Shown here: piece by piece, positions 54,831 through 64,000 of the stretch
Layout: each line of letters opens with the position of its first letter
Numbering within the stretch: position 1 is the stretch's first letter
Assembly: GCA_039090855.1 (NCBI GenBank)
Contig: CM077022.1
Coordinates: 74,610,971 to 74,674,970, forward strand
DNA: 64,000 nt
Direction: 5' to 3'
From: Macrothele yani
Lineage: Eukaryota; Arthropoda; Arachnida; Araneae; Macrothelidae
Position numbers and translations under genes: made by a program
The notes under the pieces: model-generated
What the model was told of the DNA's origin: nothing
Database searches by the model: none
The model's input: only the letters and a program-made list of their open reading frames with translations

Positions 54831-56035
54831 ATTTTTAAAACAATGGATACGACATTTAGATCTGATTAGTTAGCTCCTAATGTTTACCTAGTTCATTATA
54901 TTAGCTTATTTTTTGTGGAGGCACCAGAAAGAGCTCATTTATCAAAACCTGCAAAAGAATCCAGAGTGGTTGGTACATTATTACAGGCCACTCTAAGCTC
55001 AGTTAATGCTGCTCTTCTATCATGAAAATGAACCAATCTTCTAGAACATGCTACAGCTTGCTGTGTAAAAGTTCATTTTGTGTGTTTATTATTGTATTTT
55101 TTTCTATTGTGTTTATTTATAGAGTCATTGTTACTGCCATTTTTTTCTTTTTTGTCCATATCGTTTTCATTAGTGATATGCGTTTCCATTATTCTATGTC
55201 ATCATTACTAGCACATTTTTGTGTGAGTGCATGGCATGTTTTTGTTCTAAACATATTCCAGAGAGCTCCAGTCAGTATAAAAATTCTAAATATTTGTGCA
55301 TGTATTTTACTTATGGACTGAAGTTCTTTAGCATACTCACTGCTGCACATCCAATTGTGTTGCCATATTGCCCATTTTGTTCAACAAAAATTAGAGTGCA
55401 TATATTTCATAATTTGCAACCTGAATATTGTCCATCACAACATGCTTAAAACTTTAGTTATGTGTGTTCTCATAGTGTGATTTATGTCCAGAATTTTCAT
55501 AGAATAATTTTAGGCTTAAGATTTGTGACATTCTCATAAAGGGACTAATTTACGCACCATGCTGCATAACTTCCTCAGATGTGTTAGTTACAGCCATTAC
55601 GTCATGATTGTGAGCTTACTTTTAGTTTCCCTCTGGGCAGCTATTTATTGCAGGAAAGATAAAATGTCATCTAACATTCTCAAACTTCAAATACCATTTA
55701 AGGGAAGGGGAGGAAGGTTCTTGTAAAATGCAACAAATGTGTCAAGCTTATTTTTATCCAGGAATCTCGTACTGTTGCCCATGTACAATTAATTGGGGGT
55801 GCCCTCTGTTAAAACACATTTAAAGGTGATGAATTAGTTTTCTGTCATGTGAAACTGTTTTTGTTTTATGTGATACCACAGTCTGTGTAGTTTTTTCATT
55901 TACTGAACCATGTTTAATGTTGTTTTTAATGAAATATTTGTCCCTTACTGAGCCATGTTAAATGAAGGTCTGGTATTCAGCATTGTGGACCACAGTTAAT
56001 CCATAAAAACCACATTAAGTAGCTGTGCTTACACA
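54831..56035. other. intronic DNA without recognised content
   Basis: The 99-codon frame at 55022-55321 is strongly hydrophobic (CVFIIVFFSIVFIYRV) but matches no family and lies in T-rich DNA, where such frames arise by chance. Confidence 0.45.
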
Positions 56036-56504
56036 ACATGCCGGTCCTCTCGTTCGGTGGTGTGCCGCCGCAGCCGCGGTAATCGCTCACGTCAGTCCTT
56101 CCGTCCCTCCTGCACCCACTGAATCCATACTCGCCTCACTGTGGCTGGATGTCATCCCATACGGGCGCCGATGTCTCGGTACGATAAACCGCTGTCACGA
56201 TATGCCACTATTTGTCCTCTGTCGAACTCCGAAACATGCTGGAATGACTGCCGTATTCTGCGACGAGGCATCAGGAAGCTTCCCACGCACAGGTCCGGCA
56301 GCACAACACACTTCTGCTACTTACACCCCGCCTTCTGTGCACCCTTCTTATAGTGCTTCTCAGTGGCGTGCCGGGCGCACATGATTTGCATATGCCCTGC
56401 AATGCTAATAGTTTGCATGTCCTCTCGGGGACGACGCATGCTGCGAATTTCAGGCCAATCGGATGCTTCCTTCTTGGTGTTGCATTTTGGGTGGCCCAGC
56501 AGTG
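56036..56504 (-). mobile_element. Tc1-like element, 5' end fragment
   Basis: The right end in reverse complement begins CACTGCTGGGCCACCCAAAA and is followed outside by TA (56505-56506). On the minus strand from an ATG at 56271 the frame gives SEFDRGQIVAYRDSGLSYRD, IGARMG, stop, then TVRRVWIQWVQEGR: the paired-like helix-turn-helix of Tc1 transposases. The fragment ends abruptly near 56036, so the catalytic domain and the other terminal repeat are missing. Its high GC stands out from the surrounding DNA. Confidence 0.85.
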
Positions 56505-56811
56505 TATATTCCAACTTTCCGTAGTTTCGAATTTTCCTGCTAAATGATTTAAATATATATTTATGTTTGTCGTGATATATTGTGTTCCTGGAAACTGCAG
56601 TGTTGCCATTCTACTGACTTTGAGTCTTGTCTACTGATAGATCTTCATAAATTGCAGGAATCTACTTGTTTTTTTTTTTGTTTTGTTTTTTTCAGTTTTA
56701 AGGCAACCTCCTGAATTTTCTACTCTTATGCTTAAGCTTGCGACATAATTTTTGGATAGAAATCATCACTTAACATCAATCTCATTAGAAAACTTGAAAA
56801 TTGTGATGCGA
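56505..56811. other. intronic DNA without recognised content
   Basis: T-run near 56669-56690; otherwise unassigned. Confidence 0.5.
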
Positions 56812-56960
56812 TTTTTAAGCATGCTCGGGTTCAATTCTCACTTCAGGGCAATGCAATTTTCAAGTTTTCTGATGTGGTTGATGTTTCATGATGAACAGTA
56901 AATATAGGAAATTAAGGGATGACTGATTGCAAAGTTAATAATTCTAACATACTTCCACAT
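56812..56960 (+). mobile_element. tRNA-derived SINE, family B (copy 2)
   Basis: Shows a B-box-like GGGTTCAATTCTC, then TTCAGGGCAATGCAATTTTC, AAGTTTTCTGA, TGGTTGATG, ATGAACAGTAAAT and GATGACTGATTGC. The head upstream of the B box is truncated or decayed. Confidence 0.65.
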
Positions 56961-57109
56961 ATTAAGAGAAGACTATTTCTTCCACTGAATTTATACCTGA
57001 GAGACTAGTGATTTCACTTAACTATGCTATGAGAAAGCAGATTTAGCTTAGACTGGCAAACATCTGAGAAGGTTCAGGTTTTAATATTTGGATACTTGGG
57101 GAACTTTTT

Positions 57110-57510
57110 CATCCTAGGTGGTGTAATGGATAGCTTGCTCAAACAGAAATCAGGAGATGCAAGTTATATTCCTGCTGCAGGGCAATGTAATCTTCAAGTT
57201 TTTTTTTCTTATTTTTTATTGGAGAATTAACGACCACCGTGAGCAACTCAATGGGCTATAAGCAGTCGCCCGTCTCTAATTTAGGGTCACTGGTTCCAGG
57301 TAAGGGAGAGAGCCAGTGCCGTAAGACAAACACAACATCCATGCCTCACCGGGATTCGAACCCGGACCCATTTCGGACGAATGATCAGAGGCCATCGCTT
57401 TGACCACTGCGCCACAGGGGCGGCTCTTCAAGTTTTATGAACTGGTTGATGGTAAGTGATGAGCAGTAAATTCAGGCGATTCAGGAATGTCTGATTGCTG
57501 AGTTAATAAC
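57110..57510 (+). mobile_element. tRNA-derived SINE, family B (copy 3), split by a family A SINE
   Basis: The best head of the family. An A-box-like GGTGGTGTAATGGATAGC is near 57118, then TTGCTCAAACAGAAATCAGG, then a B-box region GATGCAAGTTATATTCC and GCAGGGCAATGTAATCTTCA. After the inserted SINE (57203-57424) it resumes with ATGAACTGGTTGATGG, TGAGCAGTAAATTCAGG and GTCTGATTGCTGAGTTAATA. The tRNA-like head together with the body seen in other copies supports a second, independent SINE family. Confidence 0.75.
57203..57424 (-). mobile_element. tRNA-derived SINE, family A (copy 7), nested in a family B SINE
   Basis: Read on the minus strand: GCCGCCCCTGTGGCGCAGTG, CGATGGCCTCTGATCATTCG, B box GGGTTCGAATCCC, GGCACTGGCTCTCTCCCTTA, ATTAGAGACGGGCGACTGC and an A-rich tail. 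Perfect 12-bp target duplications TCTTCAAGTTTT lie at 57191-57202 and 57425-57436. Well conserved, so comparatively young. Confidence 0.93.
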
Positions 57511-58317
57511 CCTTAACTGTGGGCAATGGACATCCTAGTCAGTCTTGAAAGATATCTAACAGACACCTTGTCTTTTAAGATTCTACATCGTCCCTTCAGT
57601 AGTTCAGCAAGATGGTTAAGACAGGGACGAAGATTATTGCCAAAAGAACTGTGTTTCGGGCAAGATCGGTTGGGTTACAGTGGGTACAATTGTGTGCTTA
57701 AGTAAAAAGAAAGGAGTTAAAGTTTAGTTCTATGTTATGTGAGCTCCAACTGAGGTATGTGTTTCAGTCACTTCCCTGGGGCGGTGAGCATGCTGCCTGA
57801 AATGTTCTGTGTTGGCTGTGGTGTCTCTTCGTTTGGTCCCTGCAGGTGCTGTGCCTGTTTTCCAGCATGCAGCCAGCTAAATGTGAAGTTTAATTCACTG
57901 TCATGCATTTTTCCCCTTAACCTCCTAATCTTGTATCTTGCTATTTTTAAGGTCTGTTTAAAACAAGACATGAGACACTGCTTTCCTAAAATCCTTTGTA
58001 CCATGGTTTATTTATTTCATTATTGTATTGAGTTTTATTCAGCATTTGGAGGAAACACTACAGCCGCTTTCTTTGTGTGTAAGATTTGTGCGCTTATTGT
58101 GTTTTTTTTTGTTTTTTTTTACAAATGCAACAAACCAGCTATGTTAACTTACATCTTACCTCCTAACAACAGTCACTTTTCCTCGGTCCAGGTAGCCACC
58201 ATTATTCAGAGGTTTCACAGTACTGTTCTTGATCTTTAGTCCTTGGAAGCAGAATTTTCATTGTGATTATTATGCATTGTGTGCATATTATATTTACACT
58301 AAATAATTTATTTCTGT
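57511..58317. other. intronic DNA with an unrecognised 160-codon frame
   Basis: The plus frame 57757-58239 is Cys- and Phe-rich (GCGVSSFGPCRCCACFPACS near its start, later hydrophobic). It has no homology that I recognise and no splice, promoter or codon-use support. I keep it as a probable chance frame. Confidence 0.35.
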
Positions 58318-60508
58318 GATGAGACGTGCATATGTTGGCTCTGTTCATTACTTGGTAGTAGTGTCATGAGTGAAACTGAATGTTGGTTGGAGAAAGAGGA
58401 ATAGGAAGAGGCCTGTGATGAAAATAACAAAAGGTTGAAAGACTCCCTGAAGAACATCAGCATTACTCTAATGTACTCAGAGAATGTCTGATTGCGTTGA
58501 AGTCATGTGAGAGGATTGTAGAAAAGAAGTGGACATGTTTTAAGAACTGTGTTGTCATTGCTGCTGAAGGAGTCTGTGGTACTGCAATGGTGGGTAACAG
58601 ATGTGATGCTTGGTGGAACAATGATATTAAAGATATTAAAGAAGCGGTTAAGACAAAGATGGAAGCATATTTGGGGTTGTTGCAAGATAGAGTTACTAAG
58701 AATGAATATCGCTGTAAGAAACGTGAGGTAGCTGAGTTGGTTCTCCAGAGTAAGGCAAAAGATAGGAAGGAAAAGGTGGAAAGGCATGAATTGACTTTAT
58801 AGAAAGATAGAAAATCTTTTTGGAAGTACATAATGTGGACATAGAAAAAATAGGGGAAATAAAATTTCAAGTTGTGTGAAGAATAGGATCACAGAAATGA
58901 TATGGAGCCCAATGAGTTAAGTGAAAGATGGGGTGAATACTTCTGTGAGTTATTAGGTCATGAAAACAAAAGCAATTCGGAGGTAGAAGCAGATGATGTC
59001 TCAGTGAGAAATGGGAGCACAGGAGTGATCTCAAGAGAAGAAGTGAGTAAAGCTCTAAAATCTCTTCAGAATGGTAAGGCTCCAGGAATAGATGGCATAA
59101 CTGCTGAGATGTTAAAATGTGGTGGTGACTCTGTAATTGACTGGTTAACTGAAATTTACCAGTTGTGCTGGGTGTTAGGAATGGTCCTTCAGGATTGGAG
59201 GGATGCTATCATTGTTCCCTTGTATAAGGAAAAAGGTGATCGGACTGAATGCAAGAAATATCGGGGTATCAGTTTGCTGAGTGTGCCAGGGAAAGTGTTT
59301 GGAAAGGTTGATATTGATAAGGTACGACATCTTACATCAGAGAAAGTGTAGATGTACAGAGTGGTTTTATGCCTGGTAAGTGCTGCACTAACCAAATATT
59401 TTCATTATGTATTATGATTGAAAAGTATCTGTTGGTAAAACAGTTTTTGCTGCCTTCATTAATTTTGAGAAAGCTTCTTCTGTGGTGTACTGAGTAAATA
59501 TGGTATAACTGGGAATTGACTCAATAGTGTAAAAGCCATTTATGCTGGCAGCAGAGCATGTATACAAGTGAGTGGTGTTGTATTGAAATAGTTTTCTCTT
59601 GGTACAGGAGTCAGACCATCTGTGTGCACAGATTGCTGTATGCTGATGAGAGAGACAGTCCTTTTGGCAGAGAGCAAAAGTGAGTTGCAGAGTATGTTGT
59701 CCCTGATGTACGAAGTTTGTATGAATAAGGAAACAATACCAAAGTTATATGCTTTTTGAGTGAGGAACTGTTAGAACTGAATGCAAGATAAATGGCACAG
59801 TTATTGACCAGGTAAATGAGCGTGTATTTAGGAAGCATGTTTGACAGAGAGAACAAATTAGATAACGAAATCAGTAGGCAAGTGAATTCTTCATTGAAAG
59901 TCATAGCTACTTTAGGAGGATTTCACAGAAATGATGGGCTCTCAAGGAAGTCCTGAATGGCTGCATGTGAAAGTGTAAGTGTTCCTACTCTGATGTACAG
60001 CAGTGAAACCTGAGTACTGCAGAAGAGACATAGGAGTCGTTTGTGTGCTAGAGAGCTGTGTTACTTACGGGAAGGGGGTGACAAGACACGTTCTCTGATC
60101 ATGTGAGGAATGAAGATGTGTTGTAGTTGTGTAATGTGAGGCAAAATGGTGTTAGTAAGGTGGAGTAATATTCTTAGGTGGTTTGGCTATGTTGAAGGAA
60201 TGAGTGATGAGATGCTTACTAAGAGAATTTTTTCAGCCCAATTGGCAGGAAAGAAAGGTAGAGGAAGGCCAAGGAAATCATGGGAGGGCCAGATCCAGGA
60301 ATGTCTGCAGAAGAAAAAGATTGAGTATGAAGTACAAAAAGTCCTGTGTGCATTGTGTGGTGGATATTGGTAAAGCTTGAGCTGTGTGTGTAAGTGCCGA
60401 GATTGCTGTAAATGAAAACGCTTGATACAGCAACAGTAAGTTCTTTCTTTGAAGAGCTAACCTCTGAATATTAGACAACAGCTTAGTAATATGAATGTTT
60501 GTATGTAT
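58318..60508 (+). mobile_element. LINE family B, 5'-truncated and decayed copy
   Basis: Starts at a sequence equivalent to the CDHYLVV endonuclease motif of the full-length copy. It continues through SCERIVEKKWTCFKNCVV and CKKREVAELVLQSKAKDRKE (58497-58802), then EYFCELLGHENK and NGKAPGIDGITAEMLKCGGD (58902-59351). After that come increasingly broken segments equivalent to the YADD and YLGSMFDREN regions (59450-60000) and YVEGMSDEMLTKRIFSAQLA near 60200. The 3' end AACAGCTTAGTAATATG plus a GTTTGTATGTATAA tail matches the other copies. Many stops and deletions. It lies in the intron just upstream of the last recognised SNX17 exon. Confidence 0.9.
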
Positions 60509-60649
60509 AATTTATTCAATTTATCCAGTTTTATTTATGATGTATATTTCACGATCTATAGATTGAGTTGAATATGCATGCACTTTACTCAATGTTGCTT
60601 TGTAGTTTTAACACCAATAAACAGAATTGCATTTATTTTCATTTTTCAG

Positions 60650-60737
60650 TCTGTTTGGTCATCTATAAAATTGCCGGAAGAGTATTCATGGTATTTCTGT
60701 ATATATCTAATTCATAAACAAAGCAATGAGATACTAG
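60650..60737 (+). CDS. SNX17: sorting nexin 17-like gene, fourth recognised exon (FERM-like F1 lobe)
   Basis: Follows TTCATTTTTCAG and ends ATACTAG|GTAAAT. 88 bases give SVWSSIKLPEEYSWYFCIYL then IHKQSNEIL plus one base (phase 0 in, phase 1 out). Compare vertebrate AVAAKLDLPDDLIGYFSLFLV, at the same place after VLE. The next expected block, with a VRKLQEFE-like motif, was not found in 60738-64000, so the gene continues to the right. Confidence 0.9.
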
Positions 60738-62289
60738 GTAAATATTTTATGTTTATTCTTCTGTTTCTCTTGTTTACTGCTGGTAGTGTCATAAATGTAC
60801 ATGTCCATTGAATTATTGCTGCATTGCAGTGTGAGTGCGTATGACACGAGAGGTTACCATATTACTGACATATCATTGTCCAAGGTACAGCCAGAAATGC
60901 TCAACAGACAAAATGTGCCATGAAGAGATACAAGAAAAAAGACAGTCGTCGCATGTCATGTTTCATTTCACTGCTAATCACCAGAAGTTGTATTATTGTT
61001 ATGGAGTGCCAAGGACAGAAGTACATCACTTCTTTAACATTATATTATGCTCTGGTTCCAGAAATTGGAACCATATATAGTTTTGTTCCAAATGTTTATA
61101 GTCAGCGACAGTATGCAGGCTCTGATGGAACTAGCTTCCAGTATTTAGTGACAGACCGAAAACTTGAACAAAAAGAACATGGCAGAATCCCTGAATTTCT
61201 CAAATGGCAATTTCATCATCGTACCATTTCATACCAATTCAGCATGATCATCATAAAAATTAAGACATGCGTTCTTGTGCATTGAACATTTTGTTACAGA
61301 CCTTTAAAATGGAAGTGCGAAACATAAAAAATATGATTAACTTTTTTTACAACTTAAAAAATGAGGGTTCTGGTTTGTTATCTTAAAAGATAAATTTTTC
61401 TGGGCATCCAGCTTTTATTACCTGGACAGGTAATATCTGCACATGCCCAGCTGGGCATGTAATGTTTCAGATATTTTTCAAGCCCTAATAAGTAAGATGT
61501 CATATGATTTAGCGGAAGTAAAATCAGATCGCATACAAATGGTAATGAGAAATATAAAAGCCTTACCATGATGTAATATGAATAGTTTATTTTAATGATG
61601 TAAAAATTACAAAAGCTTTTTGGCTAAGTGCAAACTTTATCTACACATTACATACTAAAATACAGTGATGTGTTAGATCCCCTAGTACTTCTTTTGAGGT
61701 GGTGTCACATTCTGAGTCTTCAAAAAATATAAAGGGATTTAATCAGCAAAAAATGGCAAAAACTTCTTAATAAAATAAAATTATTGGCAGTGAGGTATAT
61801 TTCTGAAGTTTTGCAATTGAGATGAAGTCAGAAATGAGATGTTGTACGGATTTAGTTAATGGAGAACTATAAAATTGCCTTTTAAGGTTAAAATGCTTAT
61901 GGAGGTATTGTTTTGTTTTGTCCTTTTTTTCATGGATCCATCAGTTTGTGTGATGCTAAAGTGCATACTGAAATATTGATAGTGGTGCAATGTATCAAAT
62001 GAAAGCATGCTATCCAAGATTGATTTATGTGTGGTTGAATGATCTAGGGTATGACTGGTGTTTATAATTTTCTCCCCACTGAAAAGAACAGGCAAGTGCA
62101 TTTAACTCAGTCCTGTACTCAATGGGCTTGCACCACTCACCAAAGGATGGGTTTAGCATACTGGCATTTGGACCCAGCCGGTCTCTGGATCTACAGTATT
62201 AAATCAGAAAAAAAAAGTTAGGATGTAGGCATCGCCATCAGCTTTCTTGTCACGTTTTCCTTAATCTTGTCCACGGTCTGAAATCTCCT
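60738..62289. other. intronic DNA with a perfect 20-bp palindrome
   Basis: ACATGCCCAGCTGGGCATGT at 61441-61460 is its own reverse complement, and a smaller TTACCTG/CAGGTAA pair lies just before it. Around it TTTTCAAGCCCTAATA resembles the inner end of some hAT elements (reverse complement TAGGGCTTGAAAA), so this may be an old hAT end. The 121-codon frame at 60920-61285 is in no family that I know. Confidence 0.45.
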
Positions 62290-63199
62290 CCTCCCTTTCA
62301 ATGACGATTTTAGCTTTGGGAAAAGCCAGAATTCTCAGGGAGCCAAATTTGGGCTGTAGGGTGGGCTGATAGACCTGGGTGAAGCAATGTTTTGCCAAAA
62401 AACATGCATGAGATACGGAGAATGGGCAGGGGCATTATCCTAATGAAGTTGCCAGTCAGCACTTGCCCACAGCTGCAGCTGTTTTCTTCGTACTGCATCC
62501 TTCAGCCAGTGAAGAACTTCAATGTTGTACTTCTTATTTATTGTCTGGCCTCATGATGGAGCATTCTGGTGGTGGACAATACCTTCATGACAAAACAAAA
62601 CTGTCAACATGGCCTTGACATCGCTCCAACTTTTCCGCACCTTCTTCAGACATTGAAACCCGGGCAAATTCCATTGGGAAGACAGGGCTTTTGTTTCAGG
62701 TTCATATCCATACAGTAGACCCATAACTCATCTATGATTATGACCTTTTAGAGGAAATCTGGTTCATTGTTAGCAGTTTCAAGCAAGTCCTGTGCGACTT
62801 CAGTATGAAATTCCTTCTGCTCTTGTGACAGGAGCTGCAGAACAAATTTTGCCAACACACATTTCATGCCAAGATCTTCCATCAAAATCTCTAAAACAAG
62901 AGTCCATTTAAATCCCAGATCTTCTAATACTCGCACTGTCAATCACCAATTTATGCTGATTGCAGCTCACACGCGTTCAACATCTTTGGGTGTTTTGCTT
63001 GTTGCTTGCTTTTTAGAATGTGAATCACTGTCAACAGATTCCCAGCCATCTTCAAAGCGTCAGTACTGAAATTTTATCTGGGCTTCACTCGTTGAATTGT
63101 TCCCGAAAGCTTTCTTATTCATTGGAATAGTTTCCGTGGAGGAATGTCCAAGTTTGAAGCAAAACTTGATGCAGGTTTGCTGATCTACTTGCTTAGTCA
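62290..63199 (-). pseudogene. mariner-like transposase relic
   Basis: From an ATG at 63199 the minus strand reads TKQVDQQTCIKFCFKLGHSS then TETIPMNKKAFGNNSTSEAQ, a mariner N-terminal helix-turn-helix, and further on FEDGWESVDSDSHSKK. The far end, about 62460-62310, gives NFIRIMPLPILRISCMFF in one frame and, in another, a stretch equivalent to LHHDNAPAH...PPYSPNLAP around the second and third acidic positions. Several frameshifts and stops. No terminal repeats could be paired. A different lineage from the mariner at 28365. Confidence 0.78.
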
Positions 63200-64000
63200 T
63201 TGTGAATTAATGTCACACAGTACACAAGCTCACTCAATGGCATCTCACTGCCAACTGAGTAGCCCCACAGGAGAGTGAGTGTTCATGCATGTGCAGTAAG
63301 GTCCCCTCTGGCTAGCTGCTAAGTAACACCAAGGCTGTTCAACCGATTTTTGAGATATTCAAAATGGCTGTGAATGCTTTGTGAATAGACCTCATAGTGA
63401 TGCTTTACAAGAAAAGTATTGCATACATTGTTAAAATAGCTTCAAGGGTGTGTTTAATATTACTAGAAGACTGTTCAGCATCAACTTTAGGTGGTTGCTG
63501 CTCTTTTCTTTCCAGAACATTGACCATCTTTTGCTTTTGGATCTTTTTAATATAGTTATTACTATCACATGCAATCCACATGACTAAATGACTTCAGGTT
63601 TTATCCCTCAAAGAGTCACTAAATAGTTATGGCATTTGAGTTTGTTTTTAATTTTCACAAGTGCGGTTAAAATATTTTGTGATGTTAAATATCAGCGAAG
63701 ACCCTGTTATTGATAAGCCAGTATGGATGATATACAAGTACCTAAGTGTTGGATAAAGTTTATTGTTACTTAAGAACCGCCCAATTTTTAGGTTGCTATG
63801 TAGTCACTGATTTCTATAAAATGCTTTTTTTTTATTTGTGAAAACAAAACAAAATAAATTATGTGCAAGAAATATTCTTCTCAGAATACATAGAGATATG
63901 TCAGAATCATCAGTACAGCAATCAGACATCTCTGAATTGCAAACTCAAAAATTAATTTTCAAAATTTTAAAATTAATTTTCAAGTTTTCTGGTGTGATTA
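63200..64000. other. intronic DNA, right edge of window
   Basis: No exon or repeat with defined ends. The last 30 bases (TTTTCAAGTTTTCTGGTGTG) match the body of SINE family B and may be the start of another copy cut by the window edge. Confidence 0.4.

Noticed and set aside
55022..55321. Membrane protein with several hydrophobic segments
   Set aside because: Hydrophobicity follows from T runs; no conserved motif and no gene context.
57757..58239. 160-codon Cys/Phe-rich protein
   Set aside because: No recognisable domain, no splice or promoter support, and composition as expected from T-rich intronic DNA.
60920..61285. 121-codon protein near the last exon
   Set aside because: No family resemblance, and it does not continue the SNX17 reading frame, for which a VRKLQEFE-like block is expected.

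Overview
The window looks like intron-rich DNA from an invertebrate animal, most likely an arthropod. It is A+T-rich and the only convincing host gene is split into short exons by introns of 6 to 19 kb. It is crowded with Tc1/mariner/IS630-type transposons, hAT transposons, RTE-like LINEs and tRNA-derived SINEs. I cannot name the species from sequence alone.

Host gene. Four exons on the + strand (18035-18109, 35237-35354, 41035-41210, 60650-60737) join in frame with GT/AG borders and compatible phases. They give a continuous 152-residue stretch resembling sorting nexin 17 (SNX17): most of the PX domain, then the start of the FERM-like F1 lobe. The first exon and all exons 3' of F1 were not found; the 3' ones must lie beyond the window. 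From 18 kb on, almost everything is therefore intron of this gene, and the transposons there are intronic passengers.

Region by region. 1-3066: RTE-type LINE (family A) with its 5' part inverted and an open reading frame for the rest. 4.4-6.6 kb: decayed hAT element. 7.5-11.3 kb: a palindromic repeat whose left arm is interrupted by a full-length 3.2-kb LINE (family B) with a 12-bp target duplication. 13.8-14.5 kb: a second, nearly perfect palindrome. 16.5-17.7 kb: Tc1-like element. 19.9-21.3 kb: young Tc1-like element broken only by two stop codons. 22.9-24.0 kb: hAT-type non-autonomous element carrying an internal minisatellite. 28.4-29.6 kb: mariner. 29.8-30.5 kb: recent 349-bp tandem duplication. 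33.0-34.4 kb: IS630-like element. 38.9-40.0 kb: Tc1-like copy with a damaged active site.

41.45-49.48 kb is the most striking part. One Tc1-like element of about 1.2 kb is split by two independent hAT insertions with 8-bp target duplications. The first hAT shell is itself split by a 4.3-kb hAT carrying a nearly complete transposase, and it also contains an 85-bp LINE stub with a 12-bp target duplication. The layers can be peeled off in order and give a relative chronology. Beyond it come a second minisatellite block, short non-autonomous elements, nested SINEs, a decayed family B LINE (58.3-60.5 kb) and a mariner relic (62.3-63.2 kb).

No rRNA gene, true tRNA gene, CRISPR array or bacterial-style operon was seen. 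Most remaining open frames are chance frames in A+T-rich introns or the reverse sides of transposase genes.
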